This document shows positions 1 through 9,041 of a stretch of DNA of 64,000 nucleotides, in pieces. How positions within the stretch are numbered: position 1 is the stretch's first letter; each line of letters opens with the position of its first letter. This DNA comes from Robertmurraya massiliosenegalensis JC6. GTDB lineage: Bacteria; Bacillota; Bacilli; Bacillales; Cytobacillaceae. The DNA is taken from positions 284,252 through 348,251 of the forward strand of contig NZ_HE978513.1 in assembly GCF_000311725.1 (NCBI RefSeq). The letters run 5' to 3'. Position numbers and translations under genes: made by a program. The notes under the pieces are model-generated. The model made no database searches. It saw nothing but the letters and a program-made list of their open reading frames with translations, and had not been told where the DNA came from.

Positions 1-299
1 TAAATATCCTTGAAATAGTTGAGTTGCCCTTTCTTTGCCATCTGAATGGCATACATGACATCTCGACCCGAAATATTTATACCCTTACGAAATACGTAAA
101 GCAGCTGTTCAATGATGCGTGAGACAAGCTCAACATTGTCCTCACTCCCAGATACAAGAACCGTTTCCCCTCTAGTTACTACAGATACAGCTAACTCTTC
201 TTCTAAAATTTTGATATTTGCATCTGAGTTACCAAGTAAAGAAACAGCTTCATTCGGGTTCTCTAATTGTACTCTAATCGTTGTAAATTCTTCTGTCAT
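1..299 (-). CDS. phoH: PhoH family protein, N-terminal part (cut by window edge)
   Basis: The first 99 codons of a PhoH-type protein run off the left edge. PhoH proteins carry an N-terminal nucleic-acid-binding-like region followed by a P-loop ATPase domain; only the N-terminal region is visible, so the Walker motifs cannot be checked. The ATG at 299 overlaps the TGA of yqfD in an ATGA arrangement, which implies translational coupling. Order yqfC-yqfD-phoH matches B. subtilis. Identification rests on the start of the protein and on its position. The precise cellular role of PhoH in Bacillus is not settled. Confidence 0.85.
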   Translation of the reverse strand, partial: MTEEFTTIRVQLENPNEAVSLLGNSDANIKILEEELAVSVVTRGETVLVSGSEDNVELVSRIIEQLLYVFRKGINISGRDVMYAIQMAKKGQLNYFKDI

Positions 300-1489
300 T
301 CCGACTCTCCTTGAATGATGGGGTATGATTTTGCAATATTCTCGTTCACTTGGAAATGCATTATTAAATATACTTTACCATTCTGAATTGTTTGACGCAA
401 AACATTTTCTCCCTTAATGATAGCATCCTCAGGTAGTTCATTTTTTATATCAGCTCTCGCCATTTCTTTTGCAACCTCGATGGCCTCATCATTTTTATAG
501 AGTTTTTTAACCTGTTCACTCTCACGATATGTATCTTGAACATAGACAATAGGCAGCTCCCACTTTAAAAACTTAAATTTATCTTCCTTCGTTTCTTTTT
601 CAAAAGTTTTGAAGTTGTGATCCTTAAATCCCCAGATTGGTATCGGAAAATCGGCAATTCGGAGAGAGTATTTTCTTATTTCATTGCCATTAAATACTTG
701 TAAATTGCTTTCTAATGGTAATACCACTTCAGACTTGTACCATGTTTCACCAAGAATTTCTCCCTTTGCTGAGACAGACTTTGTCTTTCCTTCTTTCCCA
801 ATTTGACCAGAAACTAATAATTGTCCCGGTTTAACATAATCGTGGACATCGACCTTTGGTTGCCCTTCCTCAACAAACATATCTACGATTACTGCTTTTT
901 TTGTCGCTACAAGATTTTGAGGGCCAAGCTTCTCTGGCTCCTCCGGTACATTTTTTTCAACCACTTGAAGATGATAAGTTGTCCCTAGTAACTCCACACC
1001 AACCCATGTTACCTCTTCAATCGCATTCATTACTGCTCGCTGAATCCCTTCCGGCTCTTCCACAAAAAATTGCAACTTTCCTTTTTTCACACCAATGGCA
1101 TCAAGCTCTTTTCTGATCTTATGCTCTGTAGCTGGATCTGCGCCCTTAATTTCAATCCCCCAAATCATATTAGACAAAATAAAAAGACACATGAAAAATA
1201 TGAGTACACCTGCCATGAAGCCACTGTTTTTAAAGAGGCGGCGAATTAAAAACGGGAGGCCTGTCCGTTTTAAAAACGTCACTTTACAGCCAGAATTCTT
1301 TACCACTTGCTTCAATTTTTTAATATCCTTTAATGACATTTTAAAGGTCACCATTTCGTAACCATGCTTTTTCACATCCCAAATTAATATCCCGTTTGTC
1401 GTTAAACGATTTATAAACCTCTCTAGACCGTTTCCTGTTACTTTAATGGTGACAATCCCCCAATAAAAATAAAGCCATTGATTCCTCAT
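296..1489 (-). CDS. yqfD: Sporulation protein YqfD
   Basis: A 397-residue membrane protein of the YqfD family, known in B. subtilis as a mother-cell (sigma-E controlled) sporulation gene. There is one clear membrane segment at about residues 92-112; the rest is soluble, and the C-terminal two thirds probably face the far side of the membrane. Basic residues dominate the first 90 positions. The start is an ATG with SD AGGAGG seven bases upstream. It follows yqfC by 70 bp and overlaps phoH by 4 bp. The biochemical function is unknown. Confidence 0.9.
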   Translation of the reverse strand: MRNQWLYFYWGIVTIKVTGNGLERFINRLTTNGILIWDVKKHGYEMVTFKMSLKDIKKLKQVVKNSGCKVTFLKRTGLPFLIRRLFKNSGFMAGVLIFFMCLFILSNMIWGIEIKGADPATEHKIRKELDAIGVKKGKLQFFVEEPEGIQRAVMNAIEEVTWVGVELLGTTYHLQVVEKNVPEEPEKLGPQNLVATKKAVIVDMFVEEGQPKVDVHDYVKPGQLLVSGQIGKEGKTKSVSAKGEILGETWYKSEVVLPLESNLQVFNGNEIRKYSLRIADFPIPIWGFKDHNFKTFEKETKEDKFKFLKWELPIVYVQDTYRESEQVKKLYKNDEAIEVAKEMARADIKNELPEDAIIKGENVLRQTIQNGKVYLIMHFQVNENIAKSYPIIQGESE

Positions 1490-1559
1490 CTCTTTGCCTC
1501 CTGCACTTCTTTTTAAAGGAAAGAAAACCCCCTTACGATTTCCTTTCCTTATTAACGCC

Positions 1560-1844
1560 TTACTCCTTCACAAAGATGACTTGATCGATTTTTCCTTCAA
1601 GAAGAATTTCTTCAGGAAGAATCGTCTTGATGACAAATGCCTTTCCCTTTACTAATAATTGCCCTTGCTTTAAGAGCAATCTAATTTCCTTATCAGAAAA
1701 TGCAATCAATCCCCGGTGGTTCTCAATGTATATATGAATTTGACCAATCATTGTTATTCGGGGTAGGTCCATCATGACATCCTGAGGAAGCTCCATATGC
1801 TTAGTCATCCAGCTTTTCACCTGATGTCCCCACTTTTTTGCCAT
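1560..1844 (-). CDS. yqfC: Sporulation protein YqfC
   Basis: A 94-residue protein matching the YqfC family, with the characteristic stretch LPQDVMMDLPRITMIG near residue 20. Family members are sigma-E dependent and required for efficient sporulation, probably together with YqfD. An ATG seven codons further upstream lies inside the SD, so the ATG at 1844 is chosen. The SD (AAAGGGGG) sits in the 3' arm of a perfect hairpin that looks like a terminator (see 1844-1894), so expression from upstream read-through should be poor. The molecular role is unknown. Confidence 0.88.
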   Translation of the reverse strand: MAKKWGHQVKSWMTKHMELPQDVMMDLPRITMIGQIHIYIENHRGLIAFSDKEIRLLLKQGQLLVKGKAFVIKTILPEEILLEGKIDQVIFVKE

Positions 1845-1894
1845 AAAAAAAGAACCCCCTTTCATCTCATATTTATGAGATGAAAGGGGGTTCT
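1844..1894 (-). terminator. Rho-independent terminator overlapping the yqfC SD
   Basis: Bases 1851-1870 and 1875-1894 form a perfect 20-bp stem with a 4-base loop. On the minus strand the stem is followed by seven T residues just before the yqfC ATG. The 3' arm contains the AAAGGGGG SD of yqfC. It should end transcripts from the floA side and occlude yqfC translation on any read-through RNA. Confidence 0.8.
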
Positions 1895-1905
1895 AGCACT
1901 TCTTT

Positions 1906-2394
1906 TTATCGTGAGCGATAGTTCATCGAACGATGGGGCTTTTTTGCCCGTGGTGGGCCAAGAATTTCAGACCAAATAATCGCGTCTGCCAGCTTTTCGC
2001 CTTCCACGTTAAACGTTCTCCCGCTGTTGGTTGTCTCAGTAACCATAATCGGCTTAGTTTCTATATTCATTCGACTTTGCGTATTCATTCTGTTTGCTCT
2101 TTCAGCATATTGTTTCTGCTGTTCTCTCAGAGCGGCAATTTTTGCTTCAGCCTCTTTCTTTGTATCAATATATTCATTGTAAAGAGGCTTGGCAGGTTTC
2201 TCTTCTTCTACTTCAATAAATTCTTTGAATATCTCTGCCATCGGATTTGACGGCGGAGAACTCTCAGTACTTGTAGGTGAAGCTTGCCTTGTAGGTCTCT
2301 TATTTGTTGGTTGTTCTTTGTTTTTCTTAAATAGGGAAGAAAGGATCCCTAGAAGAATAATAATTATAAAAGGGTTATCTAATAAGAATTGCAA
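1906..2394 (-). CDS. Small membrane-anchored protein in the floA operon (yqfB position)
   Basis: A 162-residue protein with an N-terminal hydrophobic segment (residues 2-20), then a low-complexity Pro/Ser/Thr/Glu-rich stretch, a charged probable coiled coil around residues 75-105 and a basic C-terminus. The start is TTG with GGGAGG nine bases upstream. It lies 55 bp downstream of floA, the position B. subtilis gives to yqfB. I cannot confirm homology to YqfB, so no symbol is assigned. Single N-terminal anchoring suggests a cytoplasmic domain working beside flotillin FloA; that is inference from context only. Confidence 0.75.
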   Translation of the reverse strand: MQFLLDNPFIIIILLGILSSLFKKNKEQPTNKRPTRQASPTSTESSPPSNPMAEIFKEFIEVEEEKPAKPLYNEYIDTKKEAEAKIAALREQQKQYAERANRMNTQSRMNIETKPIMVTETTNSGRTFNVEGEKLADAIIWSEILGPPRAKKPHRSMNYRSR

Positions 2395-2449
2395 GAGAGG
2401 CTACCTCCCTTCCTAATATAGGAGCCACAATTTTACTCAAACAGATCAT

Positions 2450-3448
2450 TTAGTCGTTCTTTTTCCCTTTTTCATCATCGGTAATTTTACCGATTGAATC
2501 CCTCATATCTGTATCAGCAGAAATGTTTTGGATATTCATATAATCCATAACACCAATGTTTCCAGATTTAAGGGCCTCTGCCATTGCAAGTGGTACAGTT
2601 GCCTCTGCTTCAACCACTTTTGCTCTCATTTCTTCGACACGTGCCTTCATTTCCTGTTCTTGCGCAACAGCCATTGCACGACGCTCTTCCGCTTTTGCTT
2701 GGGCAATCTTTTTATCTGCTTCCGCCTGCTCTGTTTGTAGCTCGGCACCAATGTTCTTACCGATATCAACATCCGCAATATCAATCGAGAGGATTTCAAA
2801 GGCTGTTCCAGAATCTAACCCTTTTGATAAAACGGTTTGAGAAATCATGTCAGGGTTTTCTAACACTTTCTTATGGTTAGATGAGGAACCAATTGTCGAA
2901 ACAATCCCTTCACCAACACGGGCAATAACCGTTTCTTCACCAGCTCCCCCGACGAGGCGCTCAATATTTGCACGAACGGTGATTCTCGCTTTTGCTTTCA
3001 CTTCAATTCCGTCCATCGCCACACCGGCAATAAATGGCGTTTCAATAACCTTCGGATTTACACTCATTTGTACCGCTTCAAGAACATCACGCCCAGCTAA
3101 ATCAATCGCTGCACATCGTTCAAAAGAAAGTTCAATATTCGCTCTTTGTGCGGCAATGAGGGCATTTACTACTCTATCCACATTACCTCCAGCAAGATAG
3201 TGACTTTCTAGTTGGTTGGTTGTCACGTTTATTCCTGCTTTATGGGCTTTAATCAATGGATTAATGACTCGACTTGGAATAACTCTTCGTAATCTCATCC
3301 CAATAAGGGTAAAGATACTTACTCTTACTCCCGCTGCAAGTGCTGAAATCCACAGCATTACTGGAACAAATGTAAGTAATACGGCAATTAGGATAATCCC
3401 TAATACAATTGCCACTAATAAAAATATAGTTGGTGCATCAATAGGCAT
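2450..3448 (-). CDS. floA: Flotillin-like protein FloA
   Basis: At 332 residues it has almost the length of B. subtilis FloA (YqfA, 331). Two hydrophobic segments (about residues 6-28 and 32-50) form a membrane hairpin; an SPFH-type domain follows, then an Ala/Glu/Lys-rich coiled coil (about 235-300) that mediates oligomerisation. FloA organises membrane microdomains that influence signalling, secretion and sporulation onset. It lies directly downstream of nfeD (18-bp gap), the conserved NfeD-flotillin pair. The start is ATG with SD AAGGAGG. Confidence 0.96.
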   Translation of the reverse strand: MPIDAPTIFLLVAIVLGIILIAVLLTFVPVMLWISALAAGVRVSIFTLIGMRLRRVIPSRVINPLIKAHKAGINVTTNQLESHYLAGGNVDRVVNALIAAQRANIELSFERCAAIDLAGRDVLEAVQMSVNPKVIETPFIAGVAMDGIEVKAKARITVRANIERLVGGAGEETVIARVGEGIVSTIGSSSNHKKVLENPDMISQTVLSKGLDSGTAFEILSIDIADVDIGKNIGAELQTEQAEADKKIAQAKAEERRAMAVAQEQEMKARVEEMRAKVVEAEATVPLAMAEALKSGNIGVMDYMNIQNISADTDMRDSIGKITDDEKGKKND

Positions 3449-3466
3449 ATTATTTCCTCCTTAAAG

Positions 3467-4807
3467 CTATTCTTTATTTAAATTTGGTATTTCTCGTACA
3501 ACAATTCTTGCTCCTTCTGCCTTCACAATTTTAACCATTTTATTTTTTTCAATAAAGGCCCCTTCACTGACAACATCAAGACGCTCATCTTCAACAAGAA
3601 CAGTACCAGATGGCCTTAGTGCTGTTAACGTTTTTCCAACAACACCGATAAGCTCCGATCTCGTTCTATTCGAAACATAACCGCTTTCCGTATTAGTCGA
3701 GTCTCTTAAAACAATCTTCCTGAATATTTTCATCTTTTTACCAAACACCTTTATCATTAAGATAGAAGCTAAAATCGACACTCCTATGGCGATTAGTAAA
3801 GATATTCCCATATAAACCACATTGTCAGTGGCTAGGAACAAGCTCGCCATGATGGAAATAAACCCGATAATTCCTGCTACTCCACCGGGAAGGAAAAACT
3901 CCAAGATAATGAGGCCTACCCCGAGGACGAATAATATCAATGTCTCATAACCGGCCAGTCCAGCTACTAAATGACCATAAAAGAACAGTAAGAGAGCTGA
4001 TATTCCCATAAATCCAGGGATCCCAAATCCAGGTGAATATAATTCGAGAACAAGTCCCAAACTCCCTATAGAGAGTAAAATAGGGATCACGATAGGATTC
4101 GTTATAAATCTAGCCAATTTTTCAGCAAAACTTTCATCAACCGTCCGGACTTCTGCATTTGGATAGCCAAGCTTTACCAAAACTTCATCAATAGAGGCGA
4201 CCGTACCTTCTGAATATCCAACCTCAAACGCTTGATCAGATGTAAGTGTAAGAAGTTTTCCTTTCGGAGCACCAAACTCAGGTAGGTCTACTTCTGTGTC
4301 TGCCATCGCTAATGCGTAGATTGGATCACGACCGTTTTGCTCAGCAGCGCCTTTCATGGCACTCAGCCAATAAGATTGAGCCTTTTGATCAGCTGCATTC
4401 CCCTCTGAATCAATGATCGCTGCAGCACCCATCGTTGCTCCTGGTACCATGTATATCTCATCTGTATTTAACGAAATGAAAGCACCGGCAGATAAAGCAT
4501 CTTTATTAATAAATGAGACCGTTTTTAAAGATGTTGACGTAAATAACTTCCCAATTTCACCGGCTGCATCGACCGCTCCACCAGGTGTATTTATTTCAAA
4601 TATTATTGCTTTTGCATTTTCCTTCTCCGCAGTTTCTACGCCCCGTTTTAAGAAGGATGATAGGCCTTTTTCAACAGAGTTTTCAATAGGTACTACGTAC
4701 ACTACATCATTATCAGCATTTCCATGGTTAGGCAGTGATAAGATGATGAGGGCTGCCAGAAAAGAAAGAAGCGTAATGACCCTTCTGATCCTCAAATGGC
4801 TTTTCAC
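3467..4807 (-). CDS. yqeZ: NfeD family membrane serine protease-like protein (YqeZ)
   Basis: A 446-residue long-form NfeD protein. It has an N-terminal signal/anchor (about residues 10-28), a ClpP/S49-like domain with the SAGAFISL segment that holds the presumed catalytic serine, four or five membrane segments (about 230-360), and a C-terminal NfeD OB-fold. Long NfeD proteins are encoded next to flotillins and are thought to act on membrane proteins in microdomains. A GTG start at 4807 is chosen because AGAGGGGGG lies six bases upstream; an in-frame ATG at 4825 overlaps that SD. Confidence 0.9.
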   Translation of the reverse strand: MKSHLRIRRVITLLSFLAALIILSLPNHGNADNDVVYVVPIENSVEKGLSSFLKRGVETAEKENAKAIIFEINTPGGAVDAAGEIGKLFTSTSLKTVSFINKDALSAGAFISLNTDEIYMVPGATMGAAAIIDSEGNAADQKAQSYWLSAMKGAAEQNGRDPIYALAMADTEVDLPEFGAPKGKLLTLTSDQAFEVGYSEGTVASIDEVLVKLGYPNAEVRTVDESFAEKLARFITNPIVIPILLSIGSLGLVLELYSPGFGIPGFMGISALLLFFYGHLVAGLAGYETLILFVLGVGLIILEFFLPGGVAGIIGFISIMASLFLATDNVVYMGISLLIAIGVSILASILMIKVFGKKMKIFRKIVLRDSTNTESGYVSNRTRSELIGVVGKTLTALRPSGTVLVEDERLDVVSEGAFIEKNKMVKIVKAEGARIVVREIPNLNKE

Positions 4808-4963
4808 AATATTCCCCCCTCTCATTAAATGGCGATAGTAAGAATACGAATGAGACCATGAAAAGGTTTCAAATTTCGTTATATATCTTTTTTTACTCTA
4901 CCACAATTGCAACAAATACATAAACAATTAACTGTAAAAGAGACGTCCTTGCTATAACACTAG

Positions 4964-5001
4964 ACGTAAAAAGACCATAGAGCTTACGCCCTACGGTCTT
5001 T
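4964..5001 (-). terminator. Terminator after yqeY
   Basis: Bases 4970-4980 and 4991-5001 pair over 11 bp with one G-U, with a 10-base loop. On the minus strand T residues follow. It separates rpsU-yqeY from nfeD-floA. Confidence 0.75.
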
Positions 5002-5008
5002 AATACGT

Positions 5009-5452
5009 TTATGAAAGGTGTTGTTGTACAAGTTTATTAACGAGTGAGCCATCTGCTTTGCCTTTTACTTTCGGCATAATCGCAGCCATCACTTTTCCCA
5101 TGTCAGCTTTTGAAGTAGCACCTACTTCTGCTACTGTCTCTTGGACAATGTTAGAAATTTCTTCTTCAGACAGCTGTTGGGGCATATATTCTTCCACATA
5201 CTGTAATTCAGTACGAATTTTTTCAACTAGGTCCTCGCGGCCTGCTTTGTCAAATTCATGGAGGGAATCCTTGCGTTGTTTTACCTCACGAGAAAGGACT
5301 GTTAGCTCTTCATCTTCGGATAATTGACGACCAAGTTTAATCCCTTCATTTTGAAGAGAAGCCTTGATCATCCGAATAGATGAGAGTTTGTCTTTTTCTT
5401 TGTTTTTCATCGCCTGTTTCATATCCTGATTCAAACGCTCGAGAAGACTCAT
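5009..5452 (-). CDS. yqeY: GatB/YqeY domain protein
   Basis: A 147-residue YqeY protein, nearly the length of the B. subtilis one. The family resembles the tRNA-binding tail domain of GatB, the amidotransferase subunit that makes Gln-tRNA and Asn-tRNA, and is often encoded beside rpsU. The C-terminal [18 protein letters not shown] motif is characteristic. Its own function is not established. ATG at 5452 follows SD AGAGAGGG; an upstream in-frame GTG lies inside the rpsU end. It sits 14 bp downstream of rpsU and is co-transcribed. Confidence 0.93.
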   Translation of the reverse strand: MSLLERLNQDMKQAMKNKEKDKLSSIRMIKASLQNEGIKLGRQLSEDEELTVLSREVKQRKDSLHEFDKAGREDLVEKIRTELQYVEEYMPQQLSEEEISNIVQETVAEVGATSKADMGKVMAAIMPKVKGKADGSLVNKLVQQHLS

Positions 5453-5466
5453 AAATGCACCCTCTC

Positions 5467-5640
5467 TTACCACTTACGTTTTCTTGCAGCTTCAGACTTT
5501 TTCTTACGTTTTACGCTAGGTTTTTCGTAGAATTCACGCTTTCTAGCTTCTTGTATAGTACCTGACTTAGATACAGTACGCTTAAAACGACGAAGAGCAT
5601 CTTCAAGTGATTCGTTTTTACGAACAACAGTTTTAGACAT
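5467..5640 (-). CDS. rpsU: 30S ribosomal protein S21
   Basis: A 57-residue, highly basic protein starting [18 protein letters not shown], typical of Bacillus S21, which binds the platform of the 30S subunit near the mRNA exit. The ATG at 5640 has a GGAGGG SD; the frame remains open ten codons upstream but without a good SD. A strong sigma-A promoter lies at 5700-5728. It is first gene of the rpsU-yqeY unit. Confidence 0.97.
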   Translation of the reverse strand: MSKTVVRKNESLEDALRRFKRTVSKSGTIQEARKREFYEKPSVKRKKKSEAARKRKW

Positions 5641-5699
5641 TCTCTTTCCCTCCCTCCGAACACAACACACTTACACTACATGAAACCATGTACTTTGCA

Positions 5700-5728
5700 A
5701 TTATAATATAATGACGGGGCAAGGTCAA
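5700..5728 (-). promoter_or_regulatory. sigma-A promoter of rpsU-yqeY
   Basis: On the minus strand TTGACC is followed by a 17-bp spacer and a perfect TATAAT. It lies 60 bp upstream of the rpsU start. Confidence 0.8.
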
Positions 5729-5895
5729 CAGTATTCTCGCTCCCATTCCTTAAAGATCCCTACCCTTTCGGTTACAGTCACAAATTTGCTGTAGCTTTTT
5801 GTTGTGATTTGTATCAAGATAAATACTTCGTTACCTTAATTATATGCATGCTTGTCTCCTTTACGCCATAAAGTTTATGGAAAGGGTGATTTAGT

Positions 5896-6816
5896 TTGCT
5901 AAATATTTTAGCCTTTATTTTATTTATTATAATATTTCTAGTCGGAATGACTTTTTTGAGAACAGGATTGTTTAATGCTTCTGCCTCTTCATTGAAATTT
6001 TGGCTAGTCAAACTAACAAATACTCCTATTAGTGGACTACTCGTTGGAACAGTTGTCACCGGTATACTGCAATCGAGCTCTGCTGTCATGGTTATGACGA
6101 TTGGCCTCATCTCTGCAAAAATGCTTACATTTAAAAGATCGATTGGAATTATTTTAGGAACGAATATTGGGACAACTTTTACGACCGAGTTTATAACGTT
6201 TAACATCGATTCTGCGATCGTGCCAATTGCAATCTGTGGAGCTATATTAGCTATTATGAAGAAAGCAGTACTCAAAAGTATGGGCTTTGTTTTACTTGGA
6301 CTAGCCCTCATATTTACAGCGATGAACGGATTTGAGATTCTAGCCACGCCAATTGCTCGATTGCCATGGATGAATGAGTACACGACTTTATTAAATAACA
6401 ACCTATTTGTCAGCGTTATGGTTGGGATTTTGATCACGATGATCATTCAATCAAGTACAGCTACTACCGGAATTGCGATGGGTTTTTTAAGTAGCAATGT
6501 AATTGGAATTGATGCTGGAATCGCCATCATGCTGGGAGCAAATATTGGCACATGCATGACAGCCTTTCTTGCCAGTATCGGTGGTGGAAAGGAAGCGAAG
6601 CTCTGTGCCTACGCACATATTTGGTTGAATTTTATTGGCGTTATCGCATTCTATCCATTTATTCCATATTTATCACAAATTGCTTTACGTCTTGCCACTG
6701 AACCAGACGTTCAATTAGCTCATATTAGTTTAGTGTTTAATTGTGTTTCTTCGTTAATTGTTCTATCTTTTGCCAATAAGTTTGCCGATTTCGTCCTGAA
6801 ACTTCATGGAAAATAA
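5896..6816 (+). CDS. yqeW: Na+/Pi-cotransporter family protein (YqeW)
   Basis: A 306-residue integral membrane protein of the Na/Pi cotransporter II (NptA/PhoU-associated) family, B. subtilis YqeW. It has eight or so hydrophobic segments and the internally repeated family motif (GTVVTGILQSSSAVMVM at about residue 51 and a QSSTATTGIAMGF counterpart near 185), the pair of inverted substrate-binding repeats. No PhoU tail is present. The start is TTG (MLNILAF) after AAAGGGTGAT. It is divergent from rpsU and ends at a shared terminator facing deoC. Phosphate as substrate is inferred from the family. Confidence 0.88.
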   Translation: MLNILAFILFIIIFLVGMTFLRTGLFNASASSLKFWLVKLTNTPISGLLVGTVVTGILQSSSAVMVMTIGLISAKMLTFKRSIGIILGTNIGTTFTTEFITFNIDSAIVPIAICGAILAIMKKAVLKSMGFVLLGLALIFTAMNGFEILATPIARLPWMNEYTTLLNNNLFVSVMVGILITMIIQSSTATTGIAMGFLSSNVIGIDAGIAIMLGANIGTCMTAFLASIGGGKEAKLCAYAHIWLNFIGVIAFYPFIPYLSQIALRLATEPDVQLAHISLVFNCVSSLIVLSFANKFADFVLKLHGK

Positions 6817-6819
6817 ATA

Positions 6820-6845
6820 AATGCCGGTTCTTGGCCGGCATTTTT
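6820..6845 (+). terminator. Bidirectional terminator between yqeW and deoC
   Basis: AATGCCGG and CCGGCATT pair around a 7-base loop, followed by T residues on the plus strand and preceded by A residues. The genes converge here. Confidence 0.85.
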
Positions 6846-6852
6846 CGTTCTA

Positions 6853-7524
6853 TTAATAATCAGAATCTGAAGTTAATCCTTGCACAATCGCAATCCCAGA
6901 GCTTGCACCAATTCTTGTTGCACCAGCATCAATCATGCTTTTCGCATCTTCTGCATTTCGTACTCCACCTGATGCTTTCACTCCGATCTCTGGTCCAACC
7001 ACTTTTCTCATTAAGCGAATGTCTTCTACAGTCGCTCCACCTGTTGAAAACCCTGTGGATGTTTTCACAAAATCTGCGCCCGCTTTGACAGATAGTTCAC
7101 ATGCTGTCATCTTTTCTTCCTCAGTAAGAAGGGAAGTTTCAATAATGACTTTTGTAAGAGCTTTTCCTTTAGCTGCCTCTACAACAGCACGAATATCTGA
7201 TTCCACTAAATCAGGATCACCGCTTTTCAACGCTCCAATATTTATAACCATGTCTACTTCTGTGGCACCATTTTCAATTGCATTTTTCGTTTCAAATGCT
7301 TTTGTTTCTGAAGTTGTCGCTCCTAATGGAAAGCCTATTACTGTACATACCTTAACATCTGTTTCTTCAAGTATCGCACTTGCGTAGCGAACCCATGTTG
7401 GGTTCACACATACAGAAGCAAATCCGTATTCTTTCGCTTCTAAGCAAAGACGTTCAATTTGTTCTTCCTTAGCATCCGCTTTCAATAATGTATGATCAAT
7501 ATATTTGGCAATTGTTTGTTCCAT
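6853..7524 (-). CDS. deoC: Deoxyribose-phosphate aldolase
   Basis: A 223-residue class I aldolase that cleaves 2-deoxy-D-ribose 5-phosphate to glyceraldehyde 3-phosphate and acetaldehyde in deoxynucleoside catabolism. The Schiff-base lysine is K154 in [12 protein letters not shown]91 (EVDMVINIG) and a second conserved lysine (GVKASGGV) are present. Length is normal for DeoC. It stands alone here rather than in a deoR-deoC-nupC-pdp operon. Confidence 0.96.
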   Translation of the reverse strand: MEQTIAKYIDHTLLKADAKEEQIERLCLEAKEYGFASVCVNPTWVRYASAILEETDVKVCTVIGFPLGATTSETKAFETKNAIENGATEVDMVINIGALKSGDPDLVESDIRAVVEAAKGKALTKVIIETSLLTEEEKMTACELSVKAGADFVKTSTGFSTGGATVEDIRLMRKVVGPEIGVKASGGVRNAEDAKSMIDAGATRIGASSGIAIVQGLTSDSDY

Positions 7525-7652
7525 TTTGTCATGCCCCTTCCAATTTCACATTAAGTTGTACGTACCTCTACCATCATATCATTCAAACTTCTCTTTTTCG
7601 AGGTTATTTTTTGTCATTTTCGAAAAAATAATCTCAGACTTTTACTAAATGC

Positions 7653-7680
7653 AAAAGGACTGCACATCATGTACAGTCCC
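7653..7680 (-). terminator. Terminator of the hrcA-dnaK-mtaB transcript
   Basis: Bases 7657-7665 and 7671-7679 form a 9-bp stem with one G-U and a 5-base loop, followed by TTTT on the minus strand. It lies 6 bp after mtaB and closes the heat-shock operon. Confidence 0.8.
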
Positions 7681-7685
7681 TTCTT

Positions 7686-9035
7686 TTATACAGCTGCTTC
7701 TTGAACATCCATATCGTCTAAAACACGAACAAATTGTCCTTCGTTATATGGATAACCAGCCTTTTGAATCTTCACTTTAACAATTTTTCCAATCATGTCT
7801 TCAGTACCTTTAAAGACTACTTTCAAATAGTTATCTGTATAACCTACAAACATTCCATTCGTTGGTTCATCTTTAAATTCTTCTTCTGGGATTACTTCAA
7901 GCACTTCATCTTCAAATTGAGAAGCATACTCTTTTGCCAATTGATCAGAAAGTGCAATCAGACGATGAACTCTTTCATTCTTCACATCTTCATCGACTTG
8001 GTCATCCATTCTCGCTGCTGGCGTTCCTGTTCTCTTAGAGTACGGGAATACATGCAGCTCTGAAAATTGATGCTTTTTAATGAAATTGTACGTCTCCATA
8101 AATTCTTCTTCTGTTTCGCCAGGGAAACCAACGATGACATCAGATGTAACCGCAAGACCAGGAAGAACTTCCTTTAAGCGTTCTAATCTTTCAGCAAAGA
8201 ATTCCATCGTATATTTACGACGCATTCTTTTTAATACTGTGTTTGAACCAGATTGAATCGGAATATGCAAATGTCTAACGATAATGTTTGAGTGGTCAAT
8301 GACTTCAATGACTTCATCTGTAATTTGGCTCGCCTCAATCGAAGAAATGCGTAGGCGCTTCAACCCTTTTACTTGTGCCTCCAGGTCTCTTAAAAGACTC
8401 GCAAGATTGTAATCCTTCATGTCTTCTCCATATCCACCTGTATGAATACCTGTTAAGACAATCTCTTGATAGCCTGCATCAACTAACTGTTGTGCTTGGC
8501 GAATGACTTCTTGTGGATCCCGTGATCTCATAAGACCTCTTGCCCAAGGAATGATACAAAAAGTACAGAAGTTGTTACAGCCTTCTTGAATTTTTAATGA
8601 AGCTCTCGTTCTATCTGTAAATGCAGGTACATCTAGTTCTTCATAGACACGGTTTTTCATGATATTGCCGACACCATTAATTGGTTGACGCTCTTCTTTA
8701 AATTGCTCGATGTATTCGAGCATTTTCACACGATCTTGAGTTCCAACTACAATATCAACCCCAGGGATCGCCATAATTTCCGCTGGTGATGTTTGTGCGT
8801 AACACCCTGTGACACAAATAACGGCATCAGGATTTTTTCTAATCGCTCTTCTAATTACCTGGCGGCTTTTTTTATCACCTGTATTTGTCACCGTGCAAGT
8901 ATTGATAACATAAACGTCAGATGTAGATTCAAAGTCAGTCCGCTCGTATCCTTGCTCTTTAAACAATTGCCAAATGGCTTCTGTTTCATAATGATTGACC
9001 TTACAGCCTAATGTATGAAAGGCAACTGATGCCAT
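7686..9035 (-). CDS. mtaB: tRNA t6A37 methylthiotransferase MtaB
   Basis: A 449-residue radical-SAM methylthiotransferase that converts t6A37 to ms2t6A in ANN-decoding tRNAs. The N-terminal UPF0004 domain has cluster cysteines C11, C47 and C78; the radical-SAM motif CNNFCTFC supplies C153, C157 and C160; a TRAM domain is C-terminal. It is the last gene of the hrcA operon, 6 bp after rsmE, as in B. subtilis (yqeV). ATG with SD GAGGTGAAG. Confidence 0.96.
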   Translation of the reverse strand: MASVAFHTLGCKVNHYETEAIWQLFKEQGYERTDFESTSDVYVINTCTVTNTGDKKSRQVIRRAIRKNPDAVICVTGCYAQTSPAEIMAIPGVDIVVGTQDRVKMLEYIEQFKEERQPINGVGNIMKNRVYEELDVPAFTDRTRASLKIQEGCNNFCTFCIIPWARGLMRSRDPQEVIRQAQQLVDAGYQEIVLTGIHTGGYGEDMKDYNLASLLRDLEAQVKGLKRLRISSIEASQITDEVIEVIDHSNIIVRHLHIPIQSGSNTVLKRMRRKYTMEFFAERLERLKEVLPGLAVTSDVIVGFPGETEEEFMETYNFIKKHQFSELHVFPYSKRTGTPAARMDDQVDEDVKNERVHRLIALSDQLAKEYASQFEDEVLEVIPEEEFKDEPTNGMFVGYTDNYLKVVFKGTEDMIGKIVKVKIQKAGYPYNEGQFVRVLDDMDVQEAAV

Positions 9036-9041
9036 TTATCT

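Noticed and set aside
856-1361. Plus-strand frames of 86 and 88 codons opposite yqfD
   Set aside because: Antisense to a conserved gene, no SD, low-complexity composition.
4413-4838. 141-codon plus-strand frame opposite nfeD
   Set aside because: Shadow of a well-supported NfeD coding region with no SD.
5814-6446. 210-codon frame antisense to yqeW
   Set aside because: Lies opposite the transporter; its composition is the complement of hydrophobic codons, it has no SD and no family resemblance.
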